A stretch of 64,000 nt of DNA, taken from NCBI RefSeq assembly GCF_003945595.2, contig NW_024104367.1, positions 1,939,981 to 2,003,980 of the forward strand, read 5' to 3'. Position 1 is the stretch's first letter; the number at the start of each line of letters is the position of its first letter. The notes beneath the pieces are model-generated. The model ran no database searches. It was not told the DNA's origin and worked only from the letters and a program-made list of their open reading frames with translations. The position numbers were made by a program, and so were the translations under genes. This document shows, piece after piece, positions 10,101 through 23,507 of the stretch. The stretch is from Pipra filicauda (taxonomy: Eukaryota > Chordata > Aves > Passeriformes > Pipridae).

Positions 10101-13100
10101 TGCTAGGTGAGTGACCAGAGATGGGTAGATGTCTTAGCTTTGTAAATGCTATGAACAGAAGTCTGAGATGAAATACTGCTGTGTCATGAGCCCAGTCAGC
10201 ACTCAGGAGATGAATACATCCCTCATCGGCCTTGTGATTAAAAAGCATAAAATGGCATAAATCCAGTAAATTATTCCAGAGGTTTGTGAGGTTTTTGCAT
10301 CTTTTAAATATGAAAACTTATGGTTTTCCTTGTGACAGGGGTTAAGAAATATCTCAGTGAACTACAGAGTAATAGATTCTCTACTTAAAAATTATGATCC
10401 ATATCATAATGAATATATGGCAAATATCCTGCGATAAAGGAAGGCGGCCAAATCCATGGCGAAAAAAAAATGAAAACATGCCCAATAATATATCAAAACC
10501 AGTACATGAATTATCAAAATTAGAGCAGAAAAACTGAGCTGGCTCTAATGTAAGTAAATTGGGTGTTTGAGGTAATAGCAGGAGCTCAGGTAAATGAATG
10601 CTCCGAGGTGGAGCTGTGCAGCTCTGCCACATCCATCTGTGTTCACACAGCCACTGGTGATTCGTATTTTGACATTTTGCTGACAATATTTGAAAAGACT
10701 ACCATCAATATAGATTTTGGCATAATATTTTTTGTGTGTTAGTTTTGATTAGAAGAAAAAAGGATACTTTTTGATCCCTGTATCTTCTGGGATAAACTGA
10801 CAGCCTGTGGATTCCTGCTATGTGTATTAACGTAACAGGAACGTGCAAAGGCCTTTGTAACTGGAACTGGGATGACACATTGTCCTAACTCCGTAGAACG
10901 GATGTCCAGAGTGAACATAAGAACAAGAATTATCTACTTGATGGGTTTTGATCTCCAGGCAAGTTGCTGTTTGGCAAAGAAGAAACTTTCGGTGTAGATG
11001 AGACAGTCAAAATTAAGCATTTGAACCTTAAAAAATAATGTCTTGGTTAAAATGGAGGGTCAAGAGATACCTGAAACAGATGTGGGAAGGTTATAAGGAA
11101 CATCTGTGTGTCTTTGAGATTTTTAAGGAAGCAATAATCTAACCTAATCTGTAATAATCTAATTGCTGTGACAATACTTGTTTTTGGCACTTATGCAGTT
11201 TCACATTTCCAATGCATGTTAAACCTCGAAGGGATCCTCATGACATGTCAGTGAATGAAGAGTAATTCTTGCTAAATTCACACTATGTGGCTTAAAAAAT
11301 GCCTGCCTTGATCTTTGGGAAGTTGCGTAGTGCTCTGATAGTGAATCAGTGACAGACCATGATTTTAATTTAGATGTGTTTCATATCCAGAATCTACTTA
11401 TTTGAGCTGTGTATGTTGAGAAGCCATAAAAAAAACCCACTTGGCTTCAAGGAAAGAAAAGAAAGATAAATAAATTAATAAACAAACCCCAAGGCAACAA
11501 CACAGTGTGTTCATAGCTATGAATATAAATGCATTTAACAATAATCCTCTTTTTTTCCTATCTTGTTTTCATTGTCCTGGATGCTCTTAAATATTCGTTC
11601 TGTGTTGAATTCATGGCTTCAAGTGGTATGTCTGTTGCAATATGTTAAAAATGTGAGGTGGAGTCTGGGTGAAAGCTTACTAGGACCATCTCCAATGCAA
11701 TTCTCGTATCTCTCTTTCTGAAATCTATTAAAAAACCGCAGAAATATGAGATTGTAGCAAAATGATTTGGCTTTTTATTTTTTACTGTTCTTTGGCAAAT
11801 GAAGGAAGTCATCATCATCCTCTGGTGCTTTTTCTGCGGCACTTTCTTTTTCAGCTGCAGAGGAACTGTATATTTATCATTTGGGGAAATGTGTTGTCTA
11901 ATGCCTTGAAGACTTTGGGTGGTTTGATTATTTTAAATTCAGTGTCACTGCTCCAAAGTTAACTCCCTGGACATTCCCCCTCACCCTGATCTCCAGGGCT
12001 GCTCCACGGAGCTTTCAGGTCTTGAACCTCATGATGTCTAAGCCAATGATCACAGACAATATCTCCAGTGTTGCTGACAGACACAGGAAATTTAAAAGCT
12101 GAAATAGAGGCCAACAAGGAGTATTGCAGCCACTGTTGCTCACAGCTTTCAGCATTACTGCCTGTGGACAGAGAATGGTGTTTACCTGGCTCATGCCCTC
12201 AGATCACGAATTTTCCCTGTGAAACCTTTGAGGAATCACACCTTCAGCATGTGTGGTTTTTTTCCTCTCACAGCTAATGGCAGTGTTTTCAGGACTCAGC
12301 CTTAATAGAACAAAATGTTGCATAACTGGAACAAATCCTATCTGGAAAGTATTTTAAAAGAATTTTCAACTGAACCAGTTCAGAACGCTCATGTACTTCC
12401 TCTGCTAGCCAGGAGGAGCATTTGTTTAATACTTTCCTTGAATGATTTTCTTGAATTACCCTCCCAAATCCCTTTTTTGGGGGAGGACAGTGAGTCTTCC
12501 AGACAGAATGTGGCTTCTGAGGGATTTGGTTAGAAATTCTGTTGCTAGGAAGCCTGTAAAGAAAAATGTGGTATGAATAACGTGAATGCATTCTGTAGTC
12601 TTCAAATAGCCCTTCTGTCCGTCTGTCACGTGTCAACATTTGTCTATGGAAATATCCTTTCCCAAATGTTGGTCTACTTCATTCAAAACTTCAGAAGTTT
12701 GCTGTAAAATTGTCATCTTCTGCTATGCAGATGAGTCAAAATAACTCCAGTGCAAATAATAAGCTTTGACCTCAAGAAAAGCACTTTTATTGGTGAATTG
12801 CTGCATTTCTCCTTTAGTTGCCTTTGCTCAGTTATATGTGTAATTTATTCTTTATTTAAATTTTTTTCTGTTACGAAATTCATAATTGCAATTTAATCAT
12901 TACACTGGGACAGGGCAAAGATTAATTTGATTTTAATTTGTTTTTTAATTGCAGTTTTCTCCAAAGCTTGAGTTACATTTCTCTGTGTATGTAGAGTTGC
13001 TACATTGGTCTAACATAAATATTAACCCACTTAAAGCTACATATTACTTTTAATCTTAGAAAGATCTTCTCTTTAGTTTGGAAGACATTTCATCTCTGTT

Positions 13101-14600
13101 CACTGTGAAATTGCCGCAAATGAGCAATGGAGTTGTGTTGTTAATTCCATGTGCGTGGTATTGAATCCTTATTCTTGAAGGTATTTATGAATTATCCTTT
13201 GAATAAGGAATCTAGTTTTCAAATGAATTTATTTATTTAATGTTATCTCAGAGATGTCTCTCAATTTTCCATGTTCTGTATCTGGACTAATGTTTATCTG
13301 GGCAAGGACTCTCTGCTGTCCCTTGAGGTTACAGGAGAAGGTTAAATATTGGTGCTAGAAGCAAAAATAGCCTGGAGTATGCAATTACAATTGTCACCAA
13401 GTTTTCCCACTGTCCAGATGTGCTTTGCAACTCAAAATCCATTTTGGAATATAAGGATCTCCATCATTTTTGCCGGGTAAAACGTGAAGTAAAAAGTTCT
13501 CGTGTTCAGTGGATTAATCTTGTTATTGGCACACCGATAAATTGATAATCTGTACCCATGTTGATTCTGCTTCTCAAAAAGCTTCAAGGTTTAATGTTTT
13601 CACCCATGGTTCTAATGGGAAAGATGTTCCCATTGTACATTACTTTCTTTCCTGGAAAGCTATAATTGGGTCAGGATGGGTAACAAGGCCAGGAGCAAAA
13701 AGAATTATACAGGTCTTGAAAGAGTAGAACTAAATTGTCTTCTAAGTTTGTCTGAAGAATTAAACCAGCAAACTGATAGTCAGTTATGGTAAAAACCTTT
13801 TTAACTTCTATGATCATTTTAGTTCTATCACTGTAAACATTTTGGGAAATGGTGGTTTTTTACCTCTCACACAAATCTGAGGGCCACCAGGAACGTGGAT
13901 GTTTTCATTCTCATGTTAGCAATCATGCCAGTCTTAGCACGAATAAAACTTGAGGTTAATAGCTCTTTGTTCCAAGAACAGGCACAGGTAGTGTTTTACG
14001 TTACCTCCTGGGGTTTGCAGTGTTCCTCAGATGAGATCACTTCGAAGGAGCAGACTACATCTGTCAGCCCTTAGTCGTGTAACAAGGCACGGACTGCTGT
14101 GTCACACCATGATCCTGATATACCTTCCCTGGGTTTGCTTCATTTTTAGTAGCAATATTTCATGAAAATTTGTGAGTTTTCAGGTGCCTCTTGATAAGGA
14201 AAGGAGCAAGAGCAGATACGCTCCAAAGGGTGCAGGGAAGGCTGAGGCTCCACCTTGAACAGGGAGCCATGGTGATGGCAAGGTACACGGGAGCCCAGAG
14301 GCACTGCTTAGCATTGCCCACAGCCCAGTAAATCCATAGCCAGAAGACAGCTCCAGAGTCGAGCCAGGAAACCCAGGTGTCAGGTCTGGGTCTGGACAGG
14401 GGAGACAGAAGAGCAGAAGCTGCTGTGCAACTGCAGCGTGAAATCAGTTCCAACATTTTTATTGATTTCACCCCTTCCACCGCCTTCCTTGTCTGCTAAG
14501 AACAGCATCTCCCAGCATCCCAGCAATGCCATGCCCCTGTCTATGTACAGGTGTTTGCCAAGCATGTAGAGTATGTCAAAGATTGAAGCAGTAACCAGAA

Positions 14601-14640
14601 AGACTTACAGGAACTGTCCAAAGACAGACTTACAGGAACT
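14601..14640. repeat. 25-bp tandem repeat, two partial copies
   Basis: AGACTTACAGGAACT occurs at 14601-14615 and again exactly at 14626-14640, giving a period of 25 bases. The intervening segment is TGTCCAAAGAC. A local tandem duplication is the simplest explanation. Confidence 0.8.
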
Positions 14641-15000
14641 TCAGACAGGTCATTGTAATGGATTCTTAAGAAATGTGTCTTAGAAATGCATGTATTCCCC
14701 AGCAATTCAAGAGCCATTAATTAAGGTGTCACTAAAGTGGATTATTCATGTTTGTAGAGTGTCGCCTAAGCACTGGCCCTGGACATGATGTTTCCAGCTT
14801 GGTGGCAGTGATGGAGCTTTCTGATGTTGTTAGGAATTTGACTGTGTACTAAGCTTCTGTGTAAGTACCAGTGTAATTCCCATAAGTTTCCTGGATTTTA
14901 TGTGCTGTTTTGGGTACTGGCAGCTTAAGTGATTTTATGGGTAGTTTGTGCTGCCACTATGACATTTTAGCACTTGGAAAGATTTTGGTGAATCTCTGCC

Positions 15001-15020
15001 CAGTACTTGTGTAAGTACTG
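15001..15020. other. Perfect 8-bp inverted repeat
   Basis: CAGTACTT, a GTGT loop, then AAGTACTG. The arms are exactly complementary. Short hairpins of this size occur by chance in 64 kb, so no function is claimed. Confidence 0.7.
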
Positions 15021-17490
15021 TGTCCTTACTTTACAGAAAAGCTTTGCTTGGTGGAGATGAAGAAATAATGAAAGAATCAACGATTTCTAAGTTTATTTAA
15101 AGTGTTAATATATTTATTTATTGAGCAAATAATCTATCAGAAGTAGGAAGATGTCATCTCAATGAACTTCCTTTCTAGATGAGGTTTCCTTTGACCACAT
15201 GGTCATATATAACACTGCAGAGCTGCCTCTCCAGCAACCTTGTCAATGTTTTAATAAGGCAATTGGGAATTACTGTTTTCACACTGCATTTAGTACCATT
15301 TTACACCTAGGCTTTGAAAAAGAGAAGTGAAATAGGTAAAGATTAAGTGTGTTAGTAAAACCGTAAGACAGAGACTTGTACAGCAAGTGTTGGTAATGTG
15401 CCCAGCACTTGCTGTTGTAGATACCAGTGCTTAGCCTGTTTTAAATTTGCTCGTGTTCACAGTATTTAGGCATCAGCAATGAGTTGTTGTTTCATGTACC
15501 ACATTAACAATTAAACCAGAGCTTTGCCTAAAGTTTCTGTGAATGAGCTCAGGATGAGCTGTTTTTCTGGTAGTTTAGCAAAGAGATCTAAACCAGGAAG
15601 ATGAATTTGAATGATTTTGGAAACTGCAGTTTGGGTCTGCTTATTTGACTCCTTGTGCTTGCAGCATGAGTGCTGAAGTGATTTTTTTACCTTTCTTTTT
15701 CTGGTGATTTCTTTTCCGTGCTATTGGTTATGGATTTTTCTCTCAAAGAGGTGTTGAGGGTTTGATATATGTATGAAAGGGTATCTTATCCAAAATTCAT
15801 GTAATCCATATTATTTGCTATATGCCTTGAACCTTCTTTTTGACAGAAAGATTCCAAGTAACAATTGGGTGATAGATCAAGATTGTACTTTAACTAAGGT
15901 AGTTGTAATCCTGAATTTGCTCAAGTGTTTAACTTTCCATACCGCTTTATTCTAAACTTAGAGGTGATCTGAATTTTGGTTTTTCAGCAACTGAGTGGTA
16001 ACCCTTACTATGTAGATGGCTGGCTATAGGGTTTTATCACATCTCTAAAATAGAAACAATATTCCTTTTCATTTGTGTGGGGACTTTTGCCTGAGGATGT
16101 TAATGCAGCTTTATAACATTCTTGGGAAGGAGAAGGACATTGTTAAATCTAGTCTGCCAGTAGAGTAGATTTAGTCACACTCTAGCAGAAAGAATGTACC
16201 CCAGTGGGGAGCATATTTTCCCTATCTCTGGCGTTTAGAGCTTATATTGGACAAAATCTTGGTGGCAAATACATATTTATTTTCAGATAAATAAGTGCTT
16301 TGCAGCATTCATCCTGCCTCATTAATATGGTTCATCAAATCATAGCAAACTGCTTGCAGATGATTGGGATCAAACTGCGACTAATGTACAAAACCTAAGT
16401 CATCCTCACACCTGTTTTCCTCGTTTTACAGCAATTAAATCTGACTTAAATCAAGGAATGTCTTTTTGGATGGGATAAATAAAGATAAAAAGCATAGCAT
16501 TTCCAAGACCCTTTGAAACTCTGAGAAACCCATAAGAGCTGTCTCATTCAGGAATCAAAGTTCATGGCAAAGGTGTACATAGACTGTGTTATGATGTTTT
16601 AAAAGCCACAATATGTGTTCATCTTTGTTAATTATGAGATAGTAATTAGCATCCTCAACTAATGTCAGCTGGTTGATGCCATGGGTATTTCCTTTCAGAA
16701 ATGTATTTCTTTTTCTGTCTTTGAAATACATTTTCCCCCACTCTTTGCTTTTCCTCACCTTATTTTTTCTTATTTGACACATAGATACTGACAGAAGCTT
16801 GTTGATTAGATGCTGAAATGATACTGTTTCTTTGGTACAGGGGTCCTGTGAAACTCTCTTTTTCCCAGAGGTCTTGACATCTTTCTTCCTTTGGAATATG
16901 CAGGTCAAATTTGACAGAAGACAGCGTCTTGGCTTGGTCCCTCTGAATCTTCTCTATGGTCTAGTAACTATCATTGTAACTATGATCAGGTGAAGCACAT
17001 AAGCTATTTAAGAAATTAAGGAAAAAGCATGTGGAAATCTATTCTGTCTGTAATTGCCAGAACTTTTTCAGGACTGACAATACATGGAAAATTAAGTGGC
17101 CATATGTCAGACAAGGCTTCAGAGAGAGGGGGTGAAGCACATGATGGGAAAGGTGATGTTGGAGGCAAGGCAAGTTCAGCAATACTGTGAACCAAGTCCT
17201 GTGCTTCAAAGGGCTTGGCTGTGTGTTCACTCCATAAGGCCAGATAAAAAAAGCCTCCTTCACCTTTCTCTCTTTCTCTGCTTTCTAGAAAATTCACACA
17301 AACTGTATCAGCCTTAGAAATGCCTCACTGTTTGCAGGCAGGATTTTTAAATGGATGTCTTTATGTGGCAGTTGATTGGAAAAAAAAAAATCTAAATAAC
17401 AAACCTACTATGTGATGAATTGTAGATGCTTGCCTGAAGAATCAATACCCTCTTTGATTTTCGCGGTATGTTTTCAATTATTTCTGACTC

Positions 17491-17868
17491 AGACTGAGAG
17501 AGTTGGGGTTGTTCAACCTGGAGAAGAGAAGGTTCTGTGGAGACCTTAAAGCCCATTCCAGTGCCTAAAGGGGCTACTTTTGACAGGGGCATAGAGTGAC
17601 AGGACAAGTGGGAATGTCTCCACAATAACTGGGGACAGGTTTAGATTAGGTATGGGGAAGAAATTCTTCATTGTGAGGGTGGTGAGACACTGGCACAAAT
17701 TACCCAGAGAAGTTCTGGACACCCCATCCCTGGAAGTGTCCAAGGCCAGGTTGGATGGGACTTGGAACAGCCTGGTCTAGCGAGAAGTGTCCCTTCCCAT
17801 GGCAGGGAAGTGGAATGAGATGAGCTTTAAGGTGCCTTCCAACTCAAAGCATTCTATGAATCTACGAT
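17491..17868 (+). mobile_element. CR1 LINE, 3' fragment
   Basis: The plus strand follows the avian CR1 3' region in order: AGTTGGGGTTGTTCAACCTG, GAGAAGAGAAGG, then GGTTTAGATTAGGTATGGGG and AGAAATTCTTCATTGTGAGG. These are followed by the C-terminal coding segment that normally reads 'ggcactggcacaggttgcccag', CATCCCTGGAAGTGTCCAAGG, the CCATGGCAGGG segment, and finally CTTCCAACTCAAAGCATTCTATGAA. It is 5'-truncated, as most CR1 copies are, and non-functional. The tail is a short ATTCTATGAA, with no long A tail, as expected for CR1. Confidence 0.93.
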
Positions 17869-20800
17869 ATGTGCTGAGAGAGGCAGAAATGCACTTTTCT
17901 GAAGGAAACAAAATGATTCTATAAGTATTTTGTTTGCAGATAAAGAATATCATGTGCAAGTGTAATGGATGTGTCAGTTGCAAATGATTTCCATGTATAT
18001 AGAGATCAAAGATATAACCTTTTTAAAATAGACCTCTTTATGTAATCATTATAAAGTATTACCACGGGCGAGATAAATAAAGGCTCATCATGGTGATAAT
18101 ATACATAGAAACCTGAGTTCAAGCCTAATAAGGAAAGTATTCTGCTATTATTGCTGTTCATATATTTTAATTATTTATAAGCATACTATCAAGAACAAGA
18201 CAGGGTCTTTATAGCTAAAAACATTAGAAAGCTGATATATTTTTCTTTTTTCTTTCTTTAAGGTTTGACCAGTATAATTTTGTGCAAAATGTTTCACGTG
18301 GACTATCTGATAGCAGTTCAAAATGGGAAGGAAATGAGAATAATATAGCAAGAGCTTTGAGTATTTGACTGAAGTGAAACGAACCAACAACTAAATTAAT
18401 TTAGGGCATGAAGCATCATTTCAGTTCCTTCTGCTAGGGAAATAAGGTATGAGTTTTCAGGTTGTGTTTTATGAGCAGCTTTATAAACCCCTCCTAAAGA
18501 TTCAGTAGAGATGGAGAAAGCAGAGTTAGGATCTTGGAAACATTTTTGCAGAAACTTCAACTTGGATGTGTAGAAGCAAAGATTCAGAGCTGTTTATAAA
18601 TGTTTCTAGGGCCAGGACCTAAAAAGAGAAAATAACTAGCAGAGGTTTTGGTTCACCTTGTATCCAACAGAGAAATGTTCACTTCTGCTGGGTCCTTCCC
18701 CCCTTCCTTGAATCAAGGAGTTGTGCAGTGCAGTCTTTTTGTCTTTTTTTTTTTTTTACTTCACACTAGTCATTTAATTATTCTTTGGCTGAGCTGTGCT
18801 TACTGCAGTATCTTTCATACTAATTTAAAAATTCCAGCTTGTGAATGATTAATGTTGACTGTGCTCAGAAATTTCATTGAACCTTTCCAACCCTGAGATA
18901 TGTTGAAGTGTATGAACTGGTTTTGATGTGAAGTCCACTGTGACAAACAGGAATAACTAATTTGGGCTAATATATGTGTTCTGTAAGCAACCAGTGACCT
19001 TGCTGTCTTGGCCAGTTTAAGGCTGTCTGAGTTACTGTATGTTGTTTCTCTGGAGGCTCTGCTGTTGCTGCTTTCAAGGCTTTTCTCTCCTCTCAGATAT
19101 CTTTTTGATATTATTCCCCCTCACTTGCAGTGCTTGCTATAACTAATTCTGATCACTCTATATTCACACCTGTATTTTAACCTTTTCCATCTTGATATTA
19201 TTGGCAGTGCTCACTCTGATGACATGTATGAAACCATTTAATTTTAACTAAACCCAGGTCCAGCATTTGCCTCACAGCTCTAACATTTATTAATGAACGC
19301 ACTGGCATCTGCCATTACTACTTCCTATCTATCCTTTGACCAATTTTTGTTTATAAATAAAAAACTTCATTAGTGTTTCATTTCAAGTCCAGTAACTCGC
19401 AGTGGGGAGTGCTTTCCTGGAGCTCAGGCAGGCACTTAGATGCACCATGTCCTCTTCATTCACTAATTTGTGTAGGTTGATGAAAAATTGCTTTCCACAT
19501 GAAATTAAATATCCTGGGAGAGAAGATGTTTTGAAAGCGGTGTAGCAAGAAATGTTCATATAGTAATTAATATTCAGTGCAGAAGAGAAGTTGGCTGTTA
19601 ATTTTCACAAGTGTTTTATGATGGCAGGAGTACTTTAATACAGAAAGCACTTCATAGGTACAGAAAATAGATAACTATTATCTGTGAACACCAATAGGAG
19701 CTATACATCAAGTTGTTGATGTAGCCATCCCATTTTTAAGATTTAGTGAGGCTTGCTTTTAATTTTAGTCTCTACCAAGCCTTCCTGACATATCACTGCA
19801 ATGTCTCTCAGTTTATTGTAGTGCTAAACTGAGTGCAGTCTCCCCTCCATAAATAAACACACCCCATTACTGTATTGTCTGTGAGTACAAAACTCAGAAG
19901 TAATATTTAGGCAATAAACTTGCATAAAATTTGGTTGTTGTCTCCACTGGGTTTTTTTTCTGTCTTCTTATTAGCAGACCTGCTGACAGCAGATGTAAAA
20001 TGAAATAGGAACATAAAATCTGTCTTACCAGCTTGCCAGTGGTTCTTGCCACCCACTTTTCCCAGGCCAGCCTCCTCCGGGTCTTTTGAGCAAAGTTGAA
20101 CGTACCCGAATTCTAACATTTTTGGAAATACTTGACAAGAGACAAAATGGCTTCATAATCCTCCCACAGTCTCACCTGTACCCCTGAAGGTGAAAATGTA
20201 CATCTCTACCACATTTTCTGTATTAATTTAAATAATAACCCATTCCTTTGGTAGAGAAAGGAAAGTTTGTGAAATCTTACTGAGCCATTGGATTTACTTT
20301 GGGGAAATGGGTTTAAAAATTTATGTCAAGTTGCCTTTTGATTTTATTGCATCTAAAATACTAATCAGCTAGTTGGTGTCGACGTGGGGTGTTTTCATGT
20401 GTGTAAAATTTTCATTTGGGATTTTAAAATTTCTTTTGAAATCAGACACAGTTACCAAATGGCTGCAGGAAAGGCAGAGGCCACTGTGAGCTGCTGTATC
20501 TACTTGGACTTGCTTTAACTACTCTGTGCCTAGCAGATAATTCAGGTCTTAATTTTTAGGTGAGGAATACTAACACTGGAGTATATTTAATGACAAGTGA
20601 GCCATTGAGGGAAAGCAAAAATCCCAATCAGTATTTGTGCTGCTCTCCCACACACGTGCTGTGTTCTGCCCTGAGTCAGGACCTTTCCATCAGTTCATGG
20701 AATTTGATTTCAGTTACAGTTCTGCTCTTTAACCTCTGCAAAAGAGATGAGGTCAAACCTAGAGGAATGATCCTGTGCCTGGTGTGAACCTCTAGGTAAC

Positions 20801-20937
20801 ACAGCGTCACAGAAATGAGTTGTGAGCGTGATGGGTTGTGTGGTTGCATCCCTGTTAGACCAGTATTTTTCAGAACTGGGGAAAGGGCCTGGCAGAGTAA
20901 ATAAAAGTGAGTTTGTGGTTGGAAATGCTTAGAAACC

Positions 20938-20961
20938 ACTGCTACAAACTGCTACAAACTG
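20938..20961. repeat. 10-bp tandem repeat, about 2.4 copies
   Basis: ACTGCTACAA is repeated twice and followed by a partial ACTG. Small slippage-type repeat. Confidence 0.7.
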
Positions 20962-22836
20962 TGCGTCTTTTTCTCCACTTAGATACTCGCAGGGGCCACA
21001 ATTAAAAGATAAGCTAGTTCTTCTAACAAATTTATGGATGCTGCTTTGGCTCATCACTCTTGTGTTGGCAAAATTGGTCTCTCCTCAACATTGGTCTTAG
21101 TCTTAGTGTATCTCATCGTCCTTTCTAAATGCAGTGGAGGAATACTGTGATATATTGCTGCTTGTTGGGCTGATATTTCAGTCATTAAACCTGGGAATGA
21201 GCAAAGCACTGTGTCAACAGCAGCGAAGAATGGACACCTCTACAGGTCTCCTGAGAAGTCTGGGGTGGAGAGGGTGTTGTCTGCACAGTCTCCTGCAAAT
21301 TTGTCCTCCTCCAAATTTGGGGAGGTACCTTATGCATGTGCCAGACTGGAGTGGCCATGAGTGGCCAGAAAAGGACATAATTCCATTTGTGTTTTGACTT
21401 ACTGCTTTCCTGAGTCTACTGAATCTCTGTTGGGGGAGGGAGAAAGAAAGGTGGGAAGAGCCAGCCATACAAACACTAAGGCTGGGCAGATCACATGTGA
21501 AAAACTGATTTTACAAGAAGAATTCTATTTGAATCCAAGTAAAAATGTTTTTTAAAAAAAATCTTGTGTAGAGGAAAGCAGAAAAAAATAAGACAAAAAT
21601 TGTTGATATTATTTGAATATTCTACAATAGAAAATAAAGTTTGGTCTCTAAAATGTTATGAAGGTGAAATCAACACTCGCCTGTGTTAAAGAAACACTCA
21701 GTGGCACATGGGATTAAATATGGATTTCCTTTCCTGGATGAGTGCCCTGGCCCTGCTGCTGGTCATATACCATATGCAAAGTGCTGTGTATAATGTGCTG
21801 CCATAAGGAGGGCCTGGAGGAGATGTGTTTTGGTTCACCCACTAGTGAAGACATTCACAGTGTCCTGAGAAGTGGGAGACTAATGGAAATCCAGCTCTGT
21901 GTGGCTACTGAGTGAATATTAGGGTAAGTAATTAAATTTGGAGCTCTCTCAGTTTTTGAGAACTGAACTTTTGAGACTCTGAAACAAACCTGGCCTATTC
22001 CAGCATCTCTGCGGAAAGCTGACTTCTTTCTTTATATTTATTTTTAATCTACTCTTGAGATTTAGCAATGGGATTTCAACCACTTCCTCAGCTGGTTGTT
22101 TGGAGGCTCATCTGTTATTTCCAAGATGTTTGCCAGGATCTGAAATAGTACTCAGAACTTTCCCATTCTTCCACATCCACATCATTTATTCAGGTTATAG
22201 CTACAAATTTCAAAGGTGATCATAAAGGTTCTGTATAAAAGTAAAAAAGAAAGAGCATTTTTAAAACAGCTGAGCTACAGCCTTTTTCTGAAAGAGGAGA
22301 GCAAGGAAACATCAATATTTTGTTTGAAATAATGGCGAGTATCCCTGTTAATGATGATAGAATATCCATATTTGTACTTGGTTAATGACTGCTCGTTTCA
22401 GTATTCATAAAACATGGAAATATTTACATTTCTCGTGTAATTTGTGTAAACTTTGGGCTGAACAGTATTTGGCAATGGCCAAATTACTGCAAAGGTTTTT
22501 TTTCAGTCCTCTCTGGAGAGAAATGAAGCCATATTAGGAAAACCTACTACAGGTATTTGTGGTTCTTCCTAGCCAAGAGCTAAAACATTCAGCCTCGTAG
22601 CTGCAGAGATGAGCTGGGCTGTAAAATGTGGATGCAAGCCTGTGCTGTAAAGCACTTTATAACCTGCCAGCACAATGTACTATTTTGCAAAGCAGTTTAT
22701 AGCACTGTTCAAGCCTGGGCAGAGAAAGCACGTTGCCACCTGTCAGGTGAGAGGCATGTTTTAAAACACGGCAGTCAGGACAGGGCCTGCTATACGTAGT
22801 CCTCTGAATGTACCAGAAAGATGCTCACTTATTACA

Positions 22837-22862
22837 CTTTCTTAATATGTGGATTAAGAAAG
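22837..22862. other. Perfect 10-bp inverted repeat
   Basis: CTTTCTTAAT, a six-base ATGTGG loop, then ATTAAGAAAG. The arms are exactly complementary and AT-rich. It is too short for a microRNA precursor as it stands. Confidence 0.7.
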
Positions 22863-23435
22863 AGGTCTAGTCTTGTGTGTACTCTGGAGAGGTGATATTT
22901 GATGAAATTGCATCTGTGCTTCCTCATGTTATTTATATCCAAAGATATTGCATTCTGTGCCTGATACAATCTCTGTATTATCTCTGGTACATATAGTCTC
23001 CCTCAGGCTTCTCATGAAAATGAGGCATTTATGATTTCCCTGGAAAATTAGATTTTATGTAAATGCATCCACACTGATTACAAAAAGAGCTGCAAAAATC
23101 TTCACGTTTAGGGTGGCGTGAATATTTCCATCCTAATTCCTGGACTGTGGCATTAAACCTTTCTGAATTTTTCCTCTGAGGAGAATTTTTTCCCATCCTG
23201 ATATCTGCCTGAAGACTAATACATGGTTCTTCAACTTTGAGTAAAAATTGTTCATTGAATAGAATGGTAGACAGAAATAGTGTTTTTCTTAGTATTGAAA
23301 CTCAAGCAAGTAGATTTTGCAGCTCAGGTTGTGTCTTTGGTTATAAAGTGCACCATCACCCACAGCTTGAATACCTTTAGAGTCTTTAAGGGATAATTCA
23401 GCACTTGAAGGGTTAAACAGAATTTGTTTGTGGTA

Positions 23436-23507
23436 TTTGAAGCTGGACCAGATGACCCCACTGTGGTCTCTTCCAACCTTACCCGTTGTGTGATTCTGTG
23501 ATTCTGG
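23436..23507 (+). mobile_element. CR1 LINE, short 3' tail
   Basis: GAAGCTGGACCAGATGACCC, then TGGTCTCTTCCAACCTTACC, then a TGTGATTCTGTGATTCTGG terminal repeat: the last about 70 bases of a CR1 element. Everything upstream is missing, which is typical severe 5' truncation. The TGATTCTG repeat marks the 3' end and fixes the plus orientation. Confidence 0.9.

Larger units (their letters stand above)
4931..17490. other. Long unique non-coding stretch
   Basis: About 12.5 kb hold no recognisable exon, RNA gene or autonomous transposon. Minor contents are a (TTTG)n tract at 7175-7193, an A-rich patch at 11450-11490, a 25-bp tandem repeat at 14601-14640 and a small perfect hairpin at 15001-15020. 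Open frames reach 117 codons (16555-16908 minus) and look random. A phrase near 5060-5085 (gtgctggactagatgag) faintly resembles a CR1 3' end but lacks the flanking CR1 sequence, so it is not called. The block at 12830-13010 is unusually rich in TAATT/AATTA words. Confidence 0.6.
17869..23434. other. Unique non-coding DNA
   Basis: No exon or transposon is recognisable. Contents are a T14 run at 18744-18757, a 10-bp-period repeat (ACTGCTACAA) at 20938-20961 and a 10-bp perfect hairpin at 22837-22862. Open frames do not exceed 87 codons. Confidence 0.6.
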
